Positions 17,173 through 25,888 of a DNA stretch of 64,000 nt are shown here, one piece after another. Location: NCBI RefSeq assembly GCF_041821085.1, contig NZ_JBGUAZ010000002.1, positions 310,001 through 374,000 on the forward strand, read 5' to 3'. The stretch's first letter is position 1; each line of letters starts with the position of its first letter. A program made the translations under genes and the position numbers. The stretch comes from Natrinema sp. HArc-T2 (GTDB taxonomy: Archaea > Halobacteriota > Halobacteria > Halobacteriales > Natrialbaceae). Below the pieces are notes generated by a model. That model saw nothing but the letters and a program-made list of their open reading frames with translations. It searched no databases and was not told the DNA's origin.

Positions 17173-17859
17173 TTATCCGACGAGCACTGCCAGAATCGCT
17201 TTGTCGAGTTCGAACAGCAGGCCGATGCCCGTCACGACGAGTGCGTACCCGCTCACTCGGCGGATCAACGCGGGCCGCTCGAGCGCGCGGACACGAGTCG
17301 TGAGCAGCGTACTCGCCCGTTTCCCGCCGTAAGCAACGGCTAGCAGCGGGCCCGAGAACCCGACACCATAGGTGAACAAAAGCGTCGCGCTCCGCGTTAC
17401 GTCACCGGACGTCCCAACGTATGCGAGAACACTGCCGAGGACGGGGCCGACACAGGGAAGCCAGATAATGCCGAGAAACAGGCCCAAGACGAAGCCACTG
17501 ACGAGTGGGTGTTGCGTGTTCTCGACGGACCTCGTCACTCGAGACGCCGGGCCAGTGATCCGTGAGGCAGCGGTCGTGTAGGCGTCGTGGAGGTCGTCGT
17601 CGGCCATGACCGCGCCGAACGCAATGATCAGGAGCACGAACGGCACTCTGAGTGTCTCCGGCGTCACGGCACTGAGCAGTGACGTGATAATGCCGAGTGC
17701 AGTAAACGAGGCGATACTCCCCGTGACGATCGACACCGGTCGCAGTCGGTGGCCAGCACTGCCCGCAAGAAGCGGCGGAATCATGGGGAGACAACAGGGC
17801 GTCAGCGCAGTCAACGTCCCTGCAACGAAGACAGCGACGAGTCCGGCCACATCGAACAT
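17173..17859 (-). CDS. ccdA: CcdA/DsbD-like thiol transporter for cytochrome c biogenesis
   Basis: A 228-residue membrane protein with six hydrophobic helices. The two redox cysteines of CcdA are present, one in LTPCCLP (residues about 20-26) and one in WLPCVGPVLG (about 131-140), each followed by proline as in the family. CcdA passes electrons from cytoplasmic thioredoxin to the outer face, keeping the CxxCH cysteines of apocytochrome reduced. It lies 43 bases upstream of ccmC in the same direction, and a thioredoxin-fold partner is encoded nearby at 19273. Confidence 0.85.
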   Translation of the reverse strand: MFDVAGLVAVFVAGTLTALTPCCLPMIPPLLAGSAGHRLRPVSIVTGSIASFTALGIITSLLSAVTPETLRVPFVLLIIAFGAVMADDDLHDAYTTAASRITGPASRVTRSVENTQHPLVSGFVLGLFLGIIWLPCVGPVLGSVLAYVGTSGDVTRSATLLFTYGVGFSGPLLAVAYGGKRASTLLTTRVRALERPALIRRVSGYALVVTGIGLLFELDKAILAVLVG

Positions 17860-17934
17860 GGCACGACGTTGTAATACGAGCCAAAAGAACGTGCTGGATC
17901 CGAGACCGACGGATCCGCGGCGACGATCGACGAT

Positions 17935-19110
17935 CTAACCGTCGATCGATTCGTTTCGAAGCGGCTGGTCGTAGTACTCGACGTCGTCGGGGATGTCGCT
18001 CTCGTTGAGCGATTCGGTCCCGGTCGGGATCCCAGCCAGCTCGAGTTTCTTGCGCATCGGGTTCATGTCGTAGCCGAGTTCTTCCTGCGTCCGCGGGTAG
18101 TAGATGCCTTCTTCCGGCGGTCCGGTCGTCGGGAAGTCCTGCTCTTTCTCGACGAACGCGGGGCGGTCGTGGCCGTTCATGTAGCCGGCGATATCCTGGA
18201 CATCGTCCCAGTCACTCACCGTATGCGGCGTGCCGTACGGCATCGACTCGCGGATGAACGACGCCGAGGTGTACATCCGGCTCATGCCGGCACCATCGTT
18301 GAACGCGTCCGGCCCCCACAGTGGGGGTGCAGTTCCCTCGATTCCCTGTCCATCATCGCCGTGACAGGAGGCGCAGTTCTCGAGGTAGAGTTCGGCACCG
18401 CGCACGGGGTTGACCTCTTCGATCGGTTTCTTCTCGTCACCCTCGGGCTTGTTCAGGTGTGACCAGTAGGGCTGGCCCTTCACTGGCACGCCTTCGCTCA
18501 GCCACTGCATGTACGCCTCCATCGCCTGCATCTCTCGGCTGTCGTAGGCTGGCGTCCCCTCGGGGGAGTCCTGGGAGTTCATACTCCGGTCGAAACAGCC
18601 CATCAGGCGCTGGCGCGAGTCGCGCATGCGGTCGCGTCGAGACGTCCACTCCGGCAGGTCCGCGTGGGTACCCACGAGCGGAATCATGTCGATATCCTGC
18701 CCGACCATCCCCTGTGTCATCCCATAGCGCGGGTCAGTGCCGCCGTGGCAGCTGGCACAGGAGAGCTCGTTGCCGACGTGTTCCGGCATCGCCTGGGAGG
18801 TGTTTTGCATGAGTTCACGCCCGTAGCGAACCATCTCGCGCTCCTGTTCGTTCGAGGGGAGCGTCGAGTCGTTCATCTCCTTGGGGGAGAACTGGACCTC
18901 GTCACCGGCGGTCGCGTTCCGGTACTCGAAGTTGTCTTTCGAGTCGCCTTCTCGGAGGTCTTCGTCGAGCACTTTCCGATCGGGCCACTCTTTGGGGAGT
19001 TCAGTCGTCTCGTTGGACTCTTGTCCGCCGGGTACCGCCGGCGCGGCACAGCCGGCGAGGGCGATTAAGACGACAACACCCAGTAGAGCGAGATGATTGC
19101 GATTTGTCAT
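17935..19110 (-). CDS. Diheme c-type cytochrome lipoprotein, TsdA-like
   Basis: A 391-residue secreted lipoprotein: hydrophobic signal and lipobox LAGC (Cys 21), an acidic linker, then two heme c sites, CASCH at 118-122 and CASCH at 246-250. Between them is GCFDRSMN (Cys 172). That block matches my memory of thiosulfate dehydrogenase TsdA, in which a cysteine acts as an axial heme ligand. The expected role is oxidation of thiosulfate to tetrathionate or another outer-face electron transfer. It is the obvious client of the surrounding maturation genes, and c-type cytochromes are rare in haloarchaea. The exact substrate is inferred. Confidence 0.85.
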   Translation of the reverse strand: MTNRNHLALLGVVVLIALAGCAAPAVPGGQESNETTELPKEWPDRKVLDEDLREGDSKDNFEYRNATAGDEVQFSPKEMNDSTLPSNEQEREMVRYGRELMQNTSQAMPEHVGNELSCASCHGGTDPRYGMTQGMVGQDIDMIPLVGTHADLPEWTSRRDRMRDSRQRLMGCFDRSMNSQDSPEGTPAYDSREMQAMEAYMQWLSEGVPVKGQPYWSHLNKPEGDEKKPIEEVNPVRGAELYLENCASCHGDDGQGIEGTAPPLWGPDAFNDGAGMSRMYTSASFIRESMPYGTPHTVSDWDDVQDIAGYMNGHDRPAFVEKEQDFPTTGPPEEGIYYPRTQEELGYDMNPMRKKLELAGIPTGTESLNESDIPDDVEYYDQPLRNESIDG

Positions 19111-19272
19111 CCCGCATCACCTCTGGTTGTGATCCACAACTGATTTCGTCTCTGCATATTGCCATATATAACAACTGATGATTAAACATTTATGGTCGGC
19201 AGAAATTCACGCTAGTGCTAGATTTCAGAACCACTGCAGCGAGTGCTGATCGAGACACAAGGGACAAGTAAA

Positions 19273-19752
19273 ATGTCAATCTCGCCGAGAAAGGTATTTA
19301 CTATCACGATATTCATCGCAGCGATCGGAATCGGCTACTATTCGATGAACGCGGCACCGGTACTGAGCGACGACTCCCACACGTATCACGGAGACACGGA
19401 GTGGCGAACTGATATCGACGACGCACAGCAGCTCGCTGCCGAGCAAGAGAAGCCGCTGTTGATCTACTTCTGGACGACCTGGTGTACGTACTGCGAAGAC
19501 TACAACGCGAACGCGTACTCCGATCCAGCCGTCCTCGAGCAACTCGACGAGTTCGTCCTCCTCGCAGTCAATCTCGAGGACAACAGTCAACAGGCTGGTG
19601 CGCTCCAACAGCAGTACAGCGCGAACTATCCGCCACAGCACGTCGCCGTCACGCCGGACGGCGAGGTCCTAGTCGAAATCAACGGCTACGCCGAGACGGA
19701 CGCGTTTCAGGGCTATCTGGATGAGGCACTCGAGGAGTGGGAACGCCAATGA
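19273..19752 (+). CDS. Membrane-anchored thioredoxin-fold protein (CcmG-like role)
   Basis: A 159-residue protein with an N-terminal membrane helix (residues about 9-25) and an outward thioredoxin domain holding the active site WCTYC (C71, C74). The cis-proline region is seen in YPPQHVAVTPDGE. By position it probably reduces apocytochrome cysteines with electrons from CcdA, as CcmG/ResA do; its domain resembles the SoxW/DUF255-like thioredoxins more than classical CcmG. The start at 19273 is favoured by MSISPRK directly before the helix. Its stop overlaps the ccmF start (ATGA), so the two are coupled. Confidence 0.8.
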   Translation: MSISPRKVFTITIFIAAIGIGYYSMNAAPVLSDDSHTYHGDTEWRTDIDDAQQLAAEQEKPLLIYFWTTWCTYCEDYNANAYSDPAVLEQLDEFVLLAVNLEDNSQQAGALQQQYSANYPPQHVAVTPDGEVLVEINGYAETDAFQGYLDEALEEWERQ

Positions 19753-22181
19753 TGGGTGGAACGCTCCTGATCGGCGCCGCGGTACTGTCCGGTCTCGCGG
19801 CGACGGTCCTCCTCTTTGCGAACTATCTCCGACGTGAAGAGCGGTATCTCGACGCCGTTACGCCACTGATCGGCACGACCGCCGGGCTGCTCAGTCTGGC
19901 GCTTGCCTATCTAACCTACCAGTTCGTGACCACCGATTACGCGAACGCGTACGTCTGGAACAATACTGCGAACTACATTTCGCTCTTCTATCGGATCACT
20001 GGTGTGTACGCGGGGAATCAGGGCTCGATTCTCCTCTGGGCAGCACTAACGGCCGTCGTCGCGTTCTGGGCCGTCGCCGTTCGCGGCCTCGAGCGCCGTG
20101 AGACGCGACTCGTCCAGGGGATCACGATGGGGGTCGTAACGTATTTTGCGGCGATGCTTGTGCTTGACAGTCCGTTCAAGCCGATTTCGTCGGAGTTCCC
20201 GGAGATGGATCCGGGATTCGTCCCGATCGACGGAACGGGACTCAATCCGCTGCTCATCGATCCGTATATGGCGATCCATCCGCCGATCATGTTCATCGCC
20301 TACGCGCTGTTGACGATGCCGTTTGCCATCGCCGTCACCCACTTCATCTCGACGGTTCGCGGGGAGGACGGCCTCTTCGAGGAGTGGATCGGAAGCGTCA
20401 CACGCTGGCTGCGCATCGCGTGGTTGTTTTTGACCGCGGCTATCACCCTCGGCTCGCTGTGGTCGTATCGTGTGCTGGGCTGGGGCGGTATCTGGGCGTG
20501 GGACCCCGTCGAGGTCGCCGTGTTGATCCCGTGGCTGTTCCTCACGGCGACGCTCCACGCGGTGATGAACTATCGCTCCCGGTCGACCTATGCGACGCTT
20601 GCGCCCGCGATGACCGGGGCGACGCTCGCACTCATCGTCTACGCCACGGCGATCGTCCGCAGCGGCGTGTTCCGGAGCGTCCATTCGTTCGCCGATGGCG
20701 GCATCGGCGCTGCACTGCTGGTGTTGCTGGCGATCACGTCGATTCTCGGCATCGGACTGCCGCTTGGATACTGGCTCCTCCGTGAGCCGGAGACGGCGTC
20801 TGAGACAGCGGCGGACACATCGCAGTCCCAGCAATGGGTTTCGCGTGTGAACCTGAAACACCTCGCGGTCCTGAGTATCGGGCTGCTCGGCTTCGTCTCG
20901 GTCTGGGGCCTGACGTTCCCGGTGCTCAACGCCTCCGTGACCGGCGTCGAAGTCGAAGTCGGCGGGCAGTACTACAACCTCTGGAGCTACCCGATCGTCC
21001 TCGGCGTGTTACTCGTCCTCGGGTTCTACATGGACTACGACGTCGAGGGCCGTCGGCGCGCGCTGATCTCGCTGGGGATCTTCTCGCTGTTGACCGTCCT
21101 TGCGGCCCTGATCGCACCCAGCGAGACGTGGACGTTGTCGAACGTCGATGGCAGCGACGCGCTGTTGTACCGACTCGTCGGGAACGCGAGCGCGCTGTCG
21201 ATTCTCCCGCCAGCAGCGTACGTCTGTCTGACGGTCATCAAGCGAACGCTCGAGTTCGTCCCCGGCAACCCGAATCGAAACTTCCAGCTCAAGCAAGTCG
21301 GGATCACGATGATCCACGTCGCCTTCGCGCTGCTCGTGGTGACGGTGACCTTCTCCTATCTCTTTACGGCCCAATCGTCGCTAGTCGTCGCCGACGCCGA
21401 CCGCGAAGCGACGATCGAGGGTTCGGCTGTCCACGAGGTCCCAGACTCCAACTACGCGGTCCAGGTATCCGACTACCGCTCGTATCAGCGTCCCGAAGAG
21501 CCGAACGTCGAAAATATGGCGCTCTCGAGCGAGCAGATCGTCTCTCGCGGACAGGAGATCCACGAGACGAGACAGCCGGTCTACGGCACGGCGACGCAGA
21601 TAAACACCGGGCCGAACGCAACTGTCATTCAGCTCGATAACTCGGGCATCTGGATCGGTGCGATGAACGCGAGTCAGACCGAACTCGGGATCTCAGAGGG
21701 CGATCAAGTCGTCGGCGTCGGCACCGTCATGTGGGACTTCCTGCCAAACATGCCACAGTCCGACGGCGTCGTCGTCACCGAGGCGGCAAACGTCGGCCCG
21801 GTCTCGAACCCACCGACCGCACTCGACCAGACGCGTGTCGAGGGAACTGCAGTCGGACTCACCGTGTACCAGAACGGCGAGCAGATCGCCCGCGGTAACG
21901 CCGGTCAGGAACAGTACCGCCAGCAGGGTGGGATGGAGGTCCGCGACGTGCTCGTTGACCGCGGCCTGACCCACGACACCTACGTCATCGCAGCGGTCGA
22001 CGATGGGACCGTATCGCTGACAGTCAAGCAGATCCCACTGATGACCGTGATGCGTCTCAGTGTCGGCGCCCTGCTGCTGGGCATGCTCCTCGTGATCGTG
22101 TTCGATCCCGCACACGGGCTCGCCCGACTCTGGCCACAGGTCACGCGCCAGCAAACCACCGCCGAAACTACATCAGACTAA
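19749..22181 (+). CDS. ccmF: Cytochrome c heme lyase subunit CcmF
   Basis: An 810-residue multi-span protein, the largest component of system I cytochrome c maturation, which moves heme from CcmE to apocytochrome. The signature heme-binding loop is WGGIWAWDPVEVAVLIPWL (residues about 253-271), and the YAGNQGSILLW block near residue 87 is also characteristic. A periplasmic-side beta domain of about 250 residues lies near the C-terminus before the last helix, as in other CcmF proteins. Start is the ATG inside the preceding stop codon. Confidence 0.92.
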   Translation: MMGGTLLIGAAVLSGLAATVLLFANYLRREERYLDAVTPLIGTTAGLLSLALAYLTYQFVTTDYANAYVWNNTANYISLFYRITGVYAGNQGSILLWAALTAVVAFWAVAVRGLERRETRLVQGITMGVVTYFAAMLVLDSPFKPISSEFPEMDPGFVPIDGTGLNPLLIDPYMAIHPPIMFIAYALLTMPFAIAVTHFISTVRGEDGLFEEWIGSVTRWLRIAWLFLTAAITLGSLWSYRVLGWGGIWAWDPVEVAVLIPWLFLTATLHAVMNYRSRSTYATLAPAMTGATLALIVYATAIVRSGVFRSVHSFADGGIGAALLVLLAITSILGIGLPLGYWLLREPETASETAADTSQSQQWVSRVNLKHLAVLSIGLLGFVSVWGLTFPVLNASVTGVEVEVGGQYYNLWSYPIVLGVLLVLGFYMDYDVEGRRRALISLGIFSLLTVLAALIAPSETWTLSNVDGSDALLYRLVGNASALSILPPAAYVCLTVIKRTLEFVPGNPNRNFQLKQVGITMIHVAFALLVVTVTFSYLFTAQSSLVVADADREATIEGSAVHEVPDSNYAVQVSDYRSYQRPEEPNVENMALSSEQIVSRGQEIHETRQPVYGTATQINTGPNATVIQLDNSGIWIGAMNASQTELGISEGDQVVGVGTVMWDFLPNMPQSDGVVVTEAANVGPVSNPPTALDQTRVEGTAVGLTVYQNGEQIARGNAGQEQYRQQGGMEVRDVLVDRGLTHDTYVIAAVDDGTVSLTVKQIPLMTVMRLSVGALLLGMLLVIVFDPAHGLARLWPQVTRQQTTAETTSD

Positions 22182-22184
22182 CCC

Positions 22185-23354
22185 ATGAGAAAAACAGTCC
22201 TCGGCTTCGTCGTCCTCGTATCGCTCCTGACCGTCCCCATGACCGCAACTGCCGCGTCGGTTTCGGGAACCGTAACCGTCGCCGACGGTTCTGCCGACGG
22301 TGAGACGGTCACGATCGCGCCACTGGACCCCAGTAACGAACTCGTCGGCAACGCAACCGAAACGACGGTCGAAGACGGCTCGTTCACCTACGAGTCCGTC
22401 GAGGGTGCCATCACCTACTTCATCGAACTCGAGCACGAGGGTACGACACACTACGCCCTCGTCGACGACGGTGAGCAACCCGCGTTCGTCCTGAACGACA
22501 CGATCTCGGGCGAACTCGTCGACGAGAACGGCACGCCGATTTCGAACGCCACCATCACCGTCACGAGCCAGCACGGTCCCGAGGTGACACAGGTGAACGC
22601 GACGGATGGCTCGTTCACGATCGGCCCGGTCCAGCCCGATCGAATGTACACCCTCGAGATCGAGGCGAACGGCGCCGACTACGAGCGGGTGGTTTCGACC
22701 GGAAACGACACGACGGACACGACCTTCGAGTTGCCGACGCCGACGACTGATCGAGACGCACTGACTCTCGGTGGTGGCCAACCAGTGAACCACCTCCTGC
22801 GTGTCGGGCCGACACAAAACGGGACCGGGCTGTTCGTCGTCGAGACGGTTTCCGTCGAGAACGGCGCCGATCGACCGTTCGCCGGCAACGTCAGCTTTGC
22901 AGTGCCGTCAGACGCAGAGGTCGTCACGGGAATGGTCGACAACGAACGCACCGCGGTCAGCCGAACGAACGACACGGCGACGGTCGAGACGACGATCGGC
23001 CCCCAGGAAAACGCTACCGTCGACGTGTTCTATCGACTCGAGGACCGGGCGTTCGAGAAACCGGTCGGCTACGACGTCGAGCAACTCGCGATCCAGTTCG
23101 CCGAATACGACCTGACTCAGGTCGAGGTCTCAGACAACCTCGTCGAAGCCGACGCGCCGATGCCGATGGTGACGAGTACGGGGCCGCTCGAGGCGGACGA
23201 CCAGATCTCGGTGAGCATCACCGAGTCCAATCAATCGGTCGCCAGCGATCAGACAGACGGCGGTTCGGGGACCGGCGAGTTCCCGCTCGGTCTGGTGAGT
23301 CTCGGCTTCGTCGCCGTCATCGCGATCGGATTGGCCGCGTATCGGTACCTGTAG
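22185..23354 (+). CDS. Secreted, membrane-anchored beta-sandwich protein linked to ccmF
   Basis: A 389-residue protein with an N-terminal signal peptide, two carboxypeptidase-regulatory-like beta domains (about residues 25-100 and 100-175), a further beta-rich region, a Ser/Gly/Thr linker and a C-terminal membrane helix followed by YRYL. It starts 3 bases after the ccmF stop, so co-translation with ccmF is likely. No cysteines are visible in the outer part, which rules out a simple CcmH thiol role. It may stabilise the heme lyase or hold the apocytochrome. That role is inference from position only. Confidence 0.75.
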   Translation: MRKTVLGFVVLVSLLTVPMTATAASVSGTVTVADGSADGETVTIAPLDPSNELVGNATETTVEDGSFTYESVEGAITYFIELEHEGTTHYALVDDGEQPAFVLNDTISGELVDENGTPISNATITVTSQHGPEVTQVNATDGSFTIGPVQPDRMYTLEIEANGADYERVVSTGNDTTDTTFELPTPTTDRDALTLGGGQPVNHLLRVGPTQNGTGLFVVETVSVENGADRPFAGNVSFAVPSDAEVVTGMVDNERTAVSRTNDTATVETTIGPQENATVDVFYRLEDRAFEKPVGYDVEQLAIQFAEYDLTQVEVSDNLVEADAPMPMVTSTGPLEADDQISVSITESNQSVASDQTDGGSGTGEFPLGLVSLGFVAVIAIGLAAYRYL

Positions 23355-23504
23355 GCTGACTTGCTACCGGCGGGGGACCAGCGACCGATTCACAGCGGTT
23401 GATTTCGTTCAGATTTTGCTGAACCAGCCAGTATGTAGCTGTGCGGATGCCGCACTGCCAATTACATCAGAAGTTATATAACTTATATTTATTAATAACT
23501 CAGT

Positions 23505-23939
23505 ATGGTCTCCGACCATACTCCCTCCAGCGAAGCGTTGTCACGTCGAAAAATCCTTGCATCCAGTGCAGTGATTGGTGCGACCGGGCTTGCAGGGTGT
23601 TCAAGTAATGCCAGTTCTGATTCCCCTGACTGTACGACAACCGCTCTCGAACACGGTGACGGAGATGTCCTACAGCAAGCGAGTGCTATGATATCCGATG
23701 AATCAGTTGCACTGCTGATCTCATTGCAGGAATCAGGTAACACACACCCTATTGAGTCAATTCTTCTCAAGAACTCTGAAGGCGATCTCCTAAACGAAAT
23801 CCCCACAACCGATGCTCGTGAATACCGTATCACTATTGGCTCACCACCACACCATGGTCGCCTCACACTACTCGCTAAAAACGACCAAAGCGACGAAATC
23901 GACTCAATGGAAATCGAATACCACTGCACTGATGAGTAA
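23505..23939 (+). CDS. Small Tat lipoprotein of low GC content
   Basis: A 144-residue predicted lipoprotein. The signal SRRKILASSAVIGATGLAGC has the twin arginine and lipobox, cleaved before the cysteine near residue 32. The mature part is a compact beta-rich domain with two remaining cysteines (SPDCTTT and EYHCTDE) that could form a disulfide. Codon use is clearly richer in A and T than the neighbours (AAT, AGT, TCA, GAT are frequent), as is the flanking DNA from 23390 to 24010. This suggests recent acquisition, inside the cytochrome island. I do not recognise the family. Confidence 0.7.
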   Translation: MVSDHTPSSEALSRRKILASSAVIGATGLAGCSSNASSDSPDCTTTALEHGDGDVLQQASAMISDESVALLISLQESGNTHPIESILLKNSEGDLLNEIPTTDAREYRITIGSPPHHGRLTLLAKNDQSDEIDSMEIEYHCTDE

Positions 23940-24041
23940 CTAATTCATCTGAGCTCTGCATTCGCTGGATTATGACTCCATCAATCAGTCGTTAGGAAAG
24001 TCACCACCCCTAACTGATTTGGTGAAACGGATCAAAACGGC

Positions 24042-24731
24042 CTATCGTTCGACGACGTACTCGAACAGCGCGATCCCGATCAGGAACAACACGCCGTCGT
24101 AGGCCAGCAGGAGCCGGAACCACTGCCACAGCGGCAGTCCTTCTGAGATCGCCCGCGTGAGTTCGACGCCGGCGAGCAACACCGGAATCACGAGCGGCAC
24201 GAGCAACAGCGGCAACAGGAGGTCGCTGAGCCGGGCTCGAGCCGTCATCGTCGCGATGAGCACGCCGGTCGCGGCGAAACCAAACGCCGCGAGGGCGATG
24301 ACGAGCAACAACAGCGGGACCGTGCCCGGCAGGATGGTAAAGTCGAGGAAAACGACGATACACCCGAGCGTGATGACGGCGACGGCCCCCGTGAACGCGG
24401 TGTTGCTCACGACTTTGCCGACGTAGATCGCCGAGCGATCCACGGGAACGAGCAACAGGCTGTCGAGGCCGGCGTCGGCCTCTTCGACGGCGACGCTCTG
24501 GCTCACGCTGAACGTCCCGGCGAAGACGAACGCGACCCAGAGCGCACCGCTCGCGACGACGTCGATGTTCGCGAACGTGCGGGCGAAACTGAACGCGAAG
24601 ATGATGACGACCAGCAGCGCGAAGACGGCTGCGGTGTTGAGCACCTGCTTGGAACGTAACTCGATGCGGAAGTCCTTGCGCGCGACCTCGAGGACGGTCC
24701 GCCAGTAGCTGACGGTGGTATTGTCGGTCAT
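24042..24731 (-). CDS. ccmB: Heme exporter permease CcmB
   Basis: A 229-residue membrane protein with six helices. The family N-terminus is recognisable: RTVLEVARKDFRIELRSKQ with the charged RKD stretch, then the SQSVAVEEADAGLDSLLLVPVDR cytoplasmic motif. CcmB forms the membrane part of the CcmAB ABC transporter that helps release CcmE-bound heme. The gene overlaps the ccmA stop by 4 bases in the same direction, giving the operon ccmE-ccmA-ccmB. Confidence 0.87.
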   Translation of the reverse strand: MTDNTTVSYWRTVLEVARKDFRIELRSKQVLNTAAVFALLVVIIFAFSFARTFANIDVVASGALWVAFVFAGTFSVSQSVAVEEADAGLDSLLLVPVDRSAIYVGKVVSNTAFTGAVAVITLGCIVVFLDFTILPGTVPLLLLVIALAAFGFAATGVLIATMTARARLSDLLLPLLLVPLVIPVLLAGVELTRAISEGLPLWQWFRLLLAYDGVLFLIGIALFEYVVER

Positions 24732-25432
24732 TGCAGGTTAGAGCGACCGACCGCCTCGAGATATTCGGTCTCGAACGAGTGGCGGTCGAGGTCGGTCAGC
24801 GAGACGGTTCGTTCCAGCGTGCCGTCGACGAGTACGAGTGCGCGGTCACAGTCGTCGACGGCCCGCTCGAGGTCGTGAGTCGCGATGACGACGGTTCGAT
24901 CGTCGAACCGCGTCAGGATCCGCTGGAGGTCCATCGCCGACCGCTGGTCGAGGCCGGCGTACGGTTCGTCGAGCAACAGGACCGTCGGGTCGTGCAACAC
25001 TGCACGCGCGATCGAGAGGCGCTTGGTCATACCGTGCGAGAAGTCCTCGACGCGGGTCGAGGCGTGCGTTCGGAGGTTCACGTCCTTGAGGACCCGTTCG
25101 ACGCGCTCTGTATCGACGCTTCGCAGTCGGGCGTGCAGTCGCAGGTTCTCGCGGGCGGTAAGCGTGCCGTAGACCATCGGTCGATGGCTGACGACGCCGA
25201 GTTTCGCACGAACCGCAGTCGCGTCCGGCGTCACGTCGTCGCCGTCGATCCGGATGCGACCGTCGTCGGGGGCGGCAAGCGTCGACAGCAGTTGCATCAG
25301 GGAGGTTTTTCCTGCGCCGTTGGGACCGAACAGCCCAACGTGCTCACCGGAATCGACGGTAAAAGAGACATCACGGAGCGCGGTCGTCGAGCCGAGCCGT
25401 CTCGTCACGCCATCGACGCTGATCGTCCCCAT
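24728..25432 (-). CDS. ccmA: Heme exporter ATP-binding protein CcmA
   Basis: A 234-residue ABC ATPase. Walker A is GPNGAGKT (residues about 36-43), the signature is SHGMTKRLSIARAVLHDPT, and Walker B is VLLLDEPYAGLD, followed by the switch histidine in VIATHD. SHGM replaces the usual LSGGQ, as is common in CcmA. ATP hydrolysis drives release of holo-CcmE from CcmC. The start at 25432 lies 4 bases past the ccmE stop; longer in-frame extensions would run through ccmE and are rejected. Confidence 0.9.
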   Translation of the reverse strand: MGTISVDGVTRRLGSTTALRDVSFTVDSGEHVGLFGPNGAGKTSLMQLLSTLAAPDDGRIRIDGDDVTPDATAVRAKLGVVSHRPMVYGTLTARENLRLHARLRSVDTERVERVLKDVNLRTHASTRVEDFSHGMTKRLSIARAVLHDPTVLLLDEPYAGLDQRSAMDLQRILTRFDDRTVVIATHDLERAVDDCDRALVLVDGTLERTVSLTDLDRHSFETEYLEAVGRSNLQ

Positions 25433-25436
25433 GTCG

Positions 25437-25841
25437 TTATGCCTGTTCGGTCGGTGGCATTTCAGTACTGTTGGTACTGTTTCCGTCACCGCCGCCTTCG
25501 TGGGCCCGAACGGAGAGTTCGGATGCGTCGACCGAGCCGTCCTCGACAGTTCCCTTCGCGACGACGATCCGGCCCTCGGCCATCGTCTCGGGCATCGCCC
25601 CGTCGTAGACGACGTCGACGGACGTGTTGTTATCCGTGACAGCGAACCGGATCTCGTTACCGTCTTGTTCGAGGTTGGCGACTTTGCCCTCGAGGTTGAC
25701 CCACTCGCCATCGTAGTCGCCGTTCTCGAGTGAGGTCGGCGTGACGAACTCCGCGGACGCGTTCATGACCGTCGTTCCGAGAACACCGAAGAGTAACACG
25801 ACGCCGACGCCGGCGAAAAGTAACTTACTCCTTCGTTTCAC
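25437..25841 (-). CDS. ccmE: Heme chaperone CcmE, variant lacking the conserved tyrosine
   Basis: A 134-residue membrane-anchored OB-fold protein: N-terminal helix (about 7-24), then beta strands EWVNLEGKVANLEQDG and VDVVYDGAMPETMAEGRIVVAKGTV typical of CcmE. In bacterial CcmE a histidine binds heme covalently within an HxxxY motif; some archaeal and other CcmE proteins use CxxxY. Here the histidine is at 114 (RAHEGGG), but the position four residues later is glycine and no tyrosine follows. The tail is a disordered Gly/Ser/Thr stretch. It heads the ccmE-ccmA-ccmB operon. Confidence 0.85.
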   Translation of the reverse strand: MKRRSKLLFAGVGVVLLFGVLGTTVMNASAEFVTPTSLENGDYDGEWVNLEGKVANLEQDGNEIRFAVTDNNTSVDVVYDGAMPETMAEGRIVVAKGTVEDGSVDASELSVRAHEGGGDGNSTNSTEMPPTEQA

Positions 25842-25888
25842 GTCCGAATATGTCTGATCGGACTATTTCAATCTTGGCGTGTGTTATA

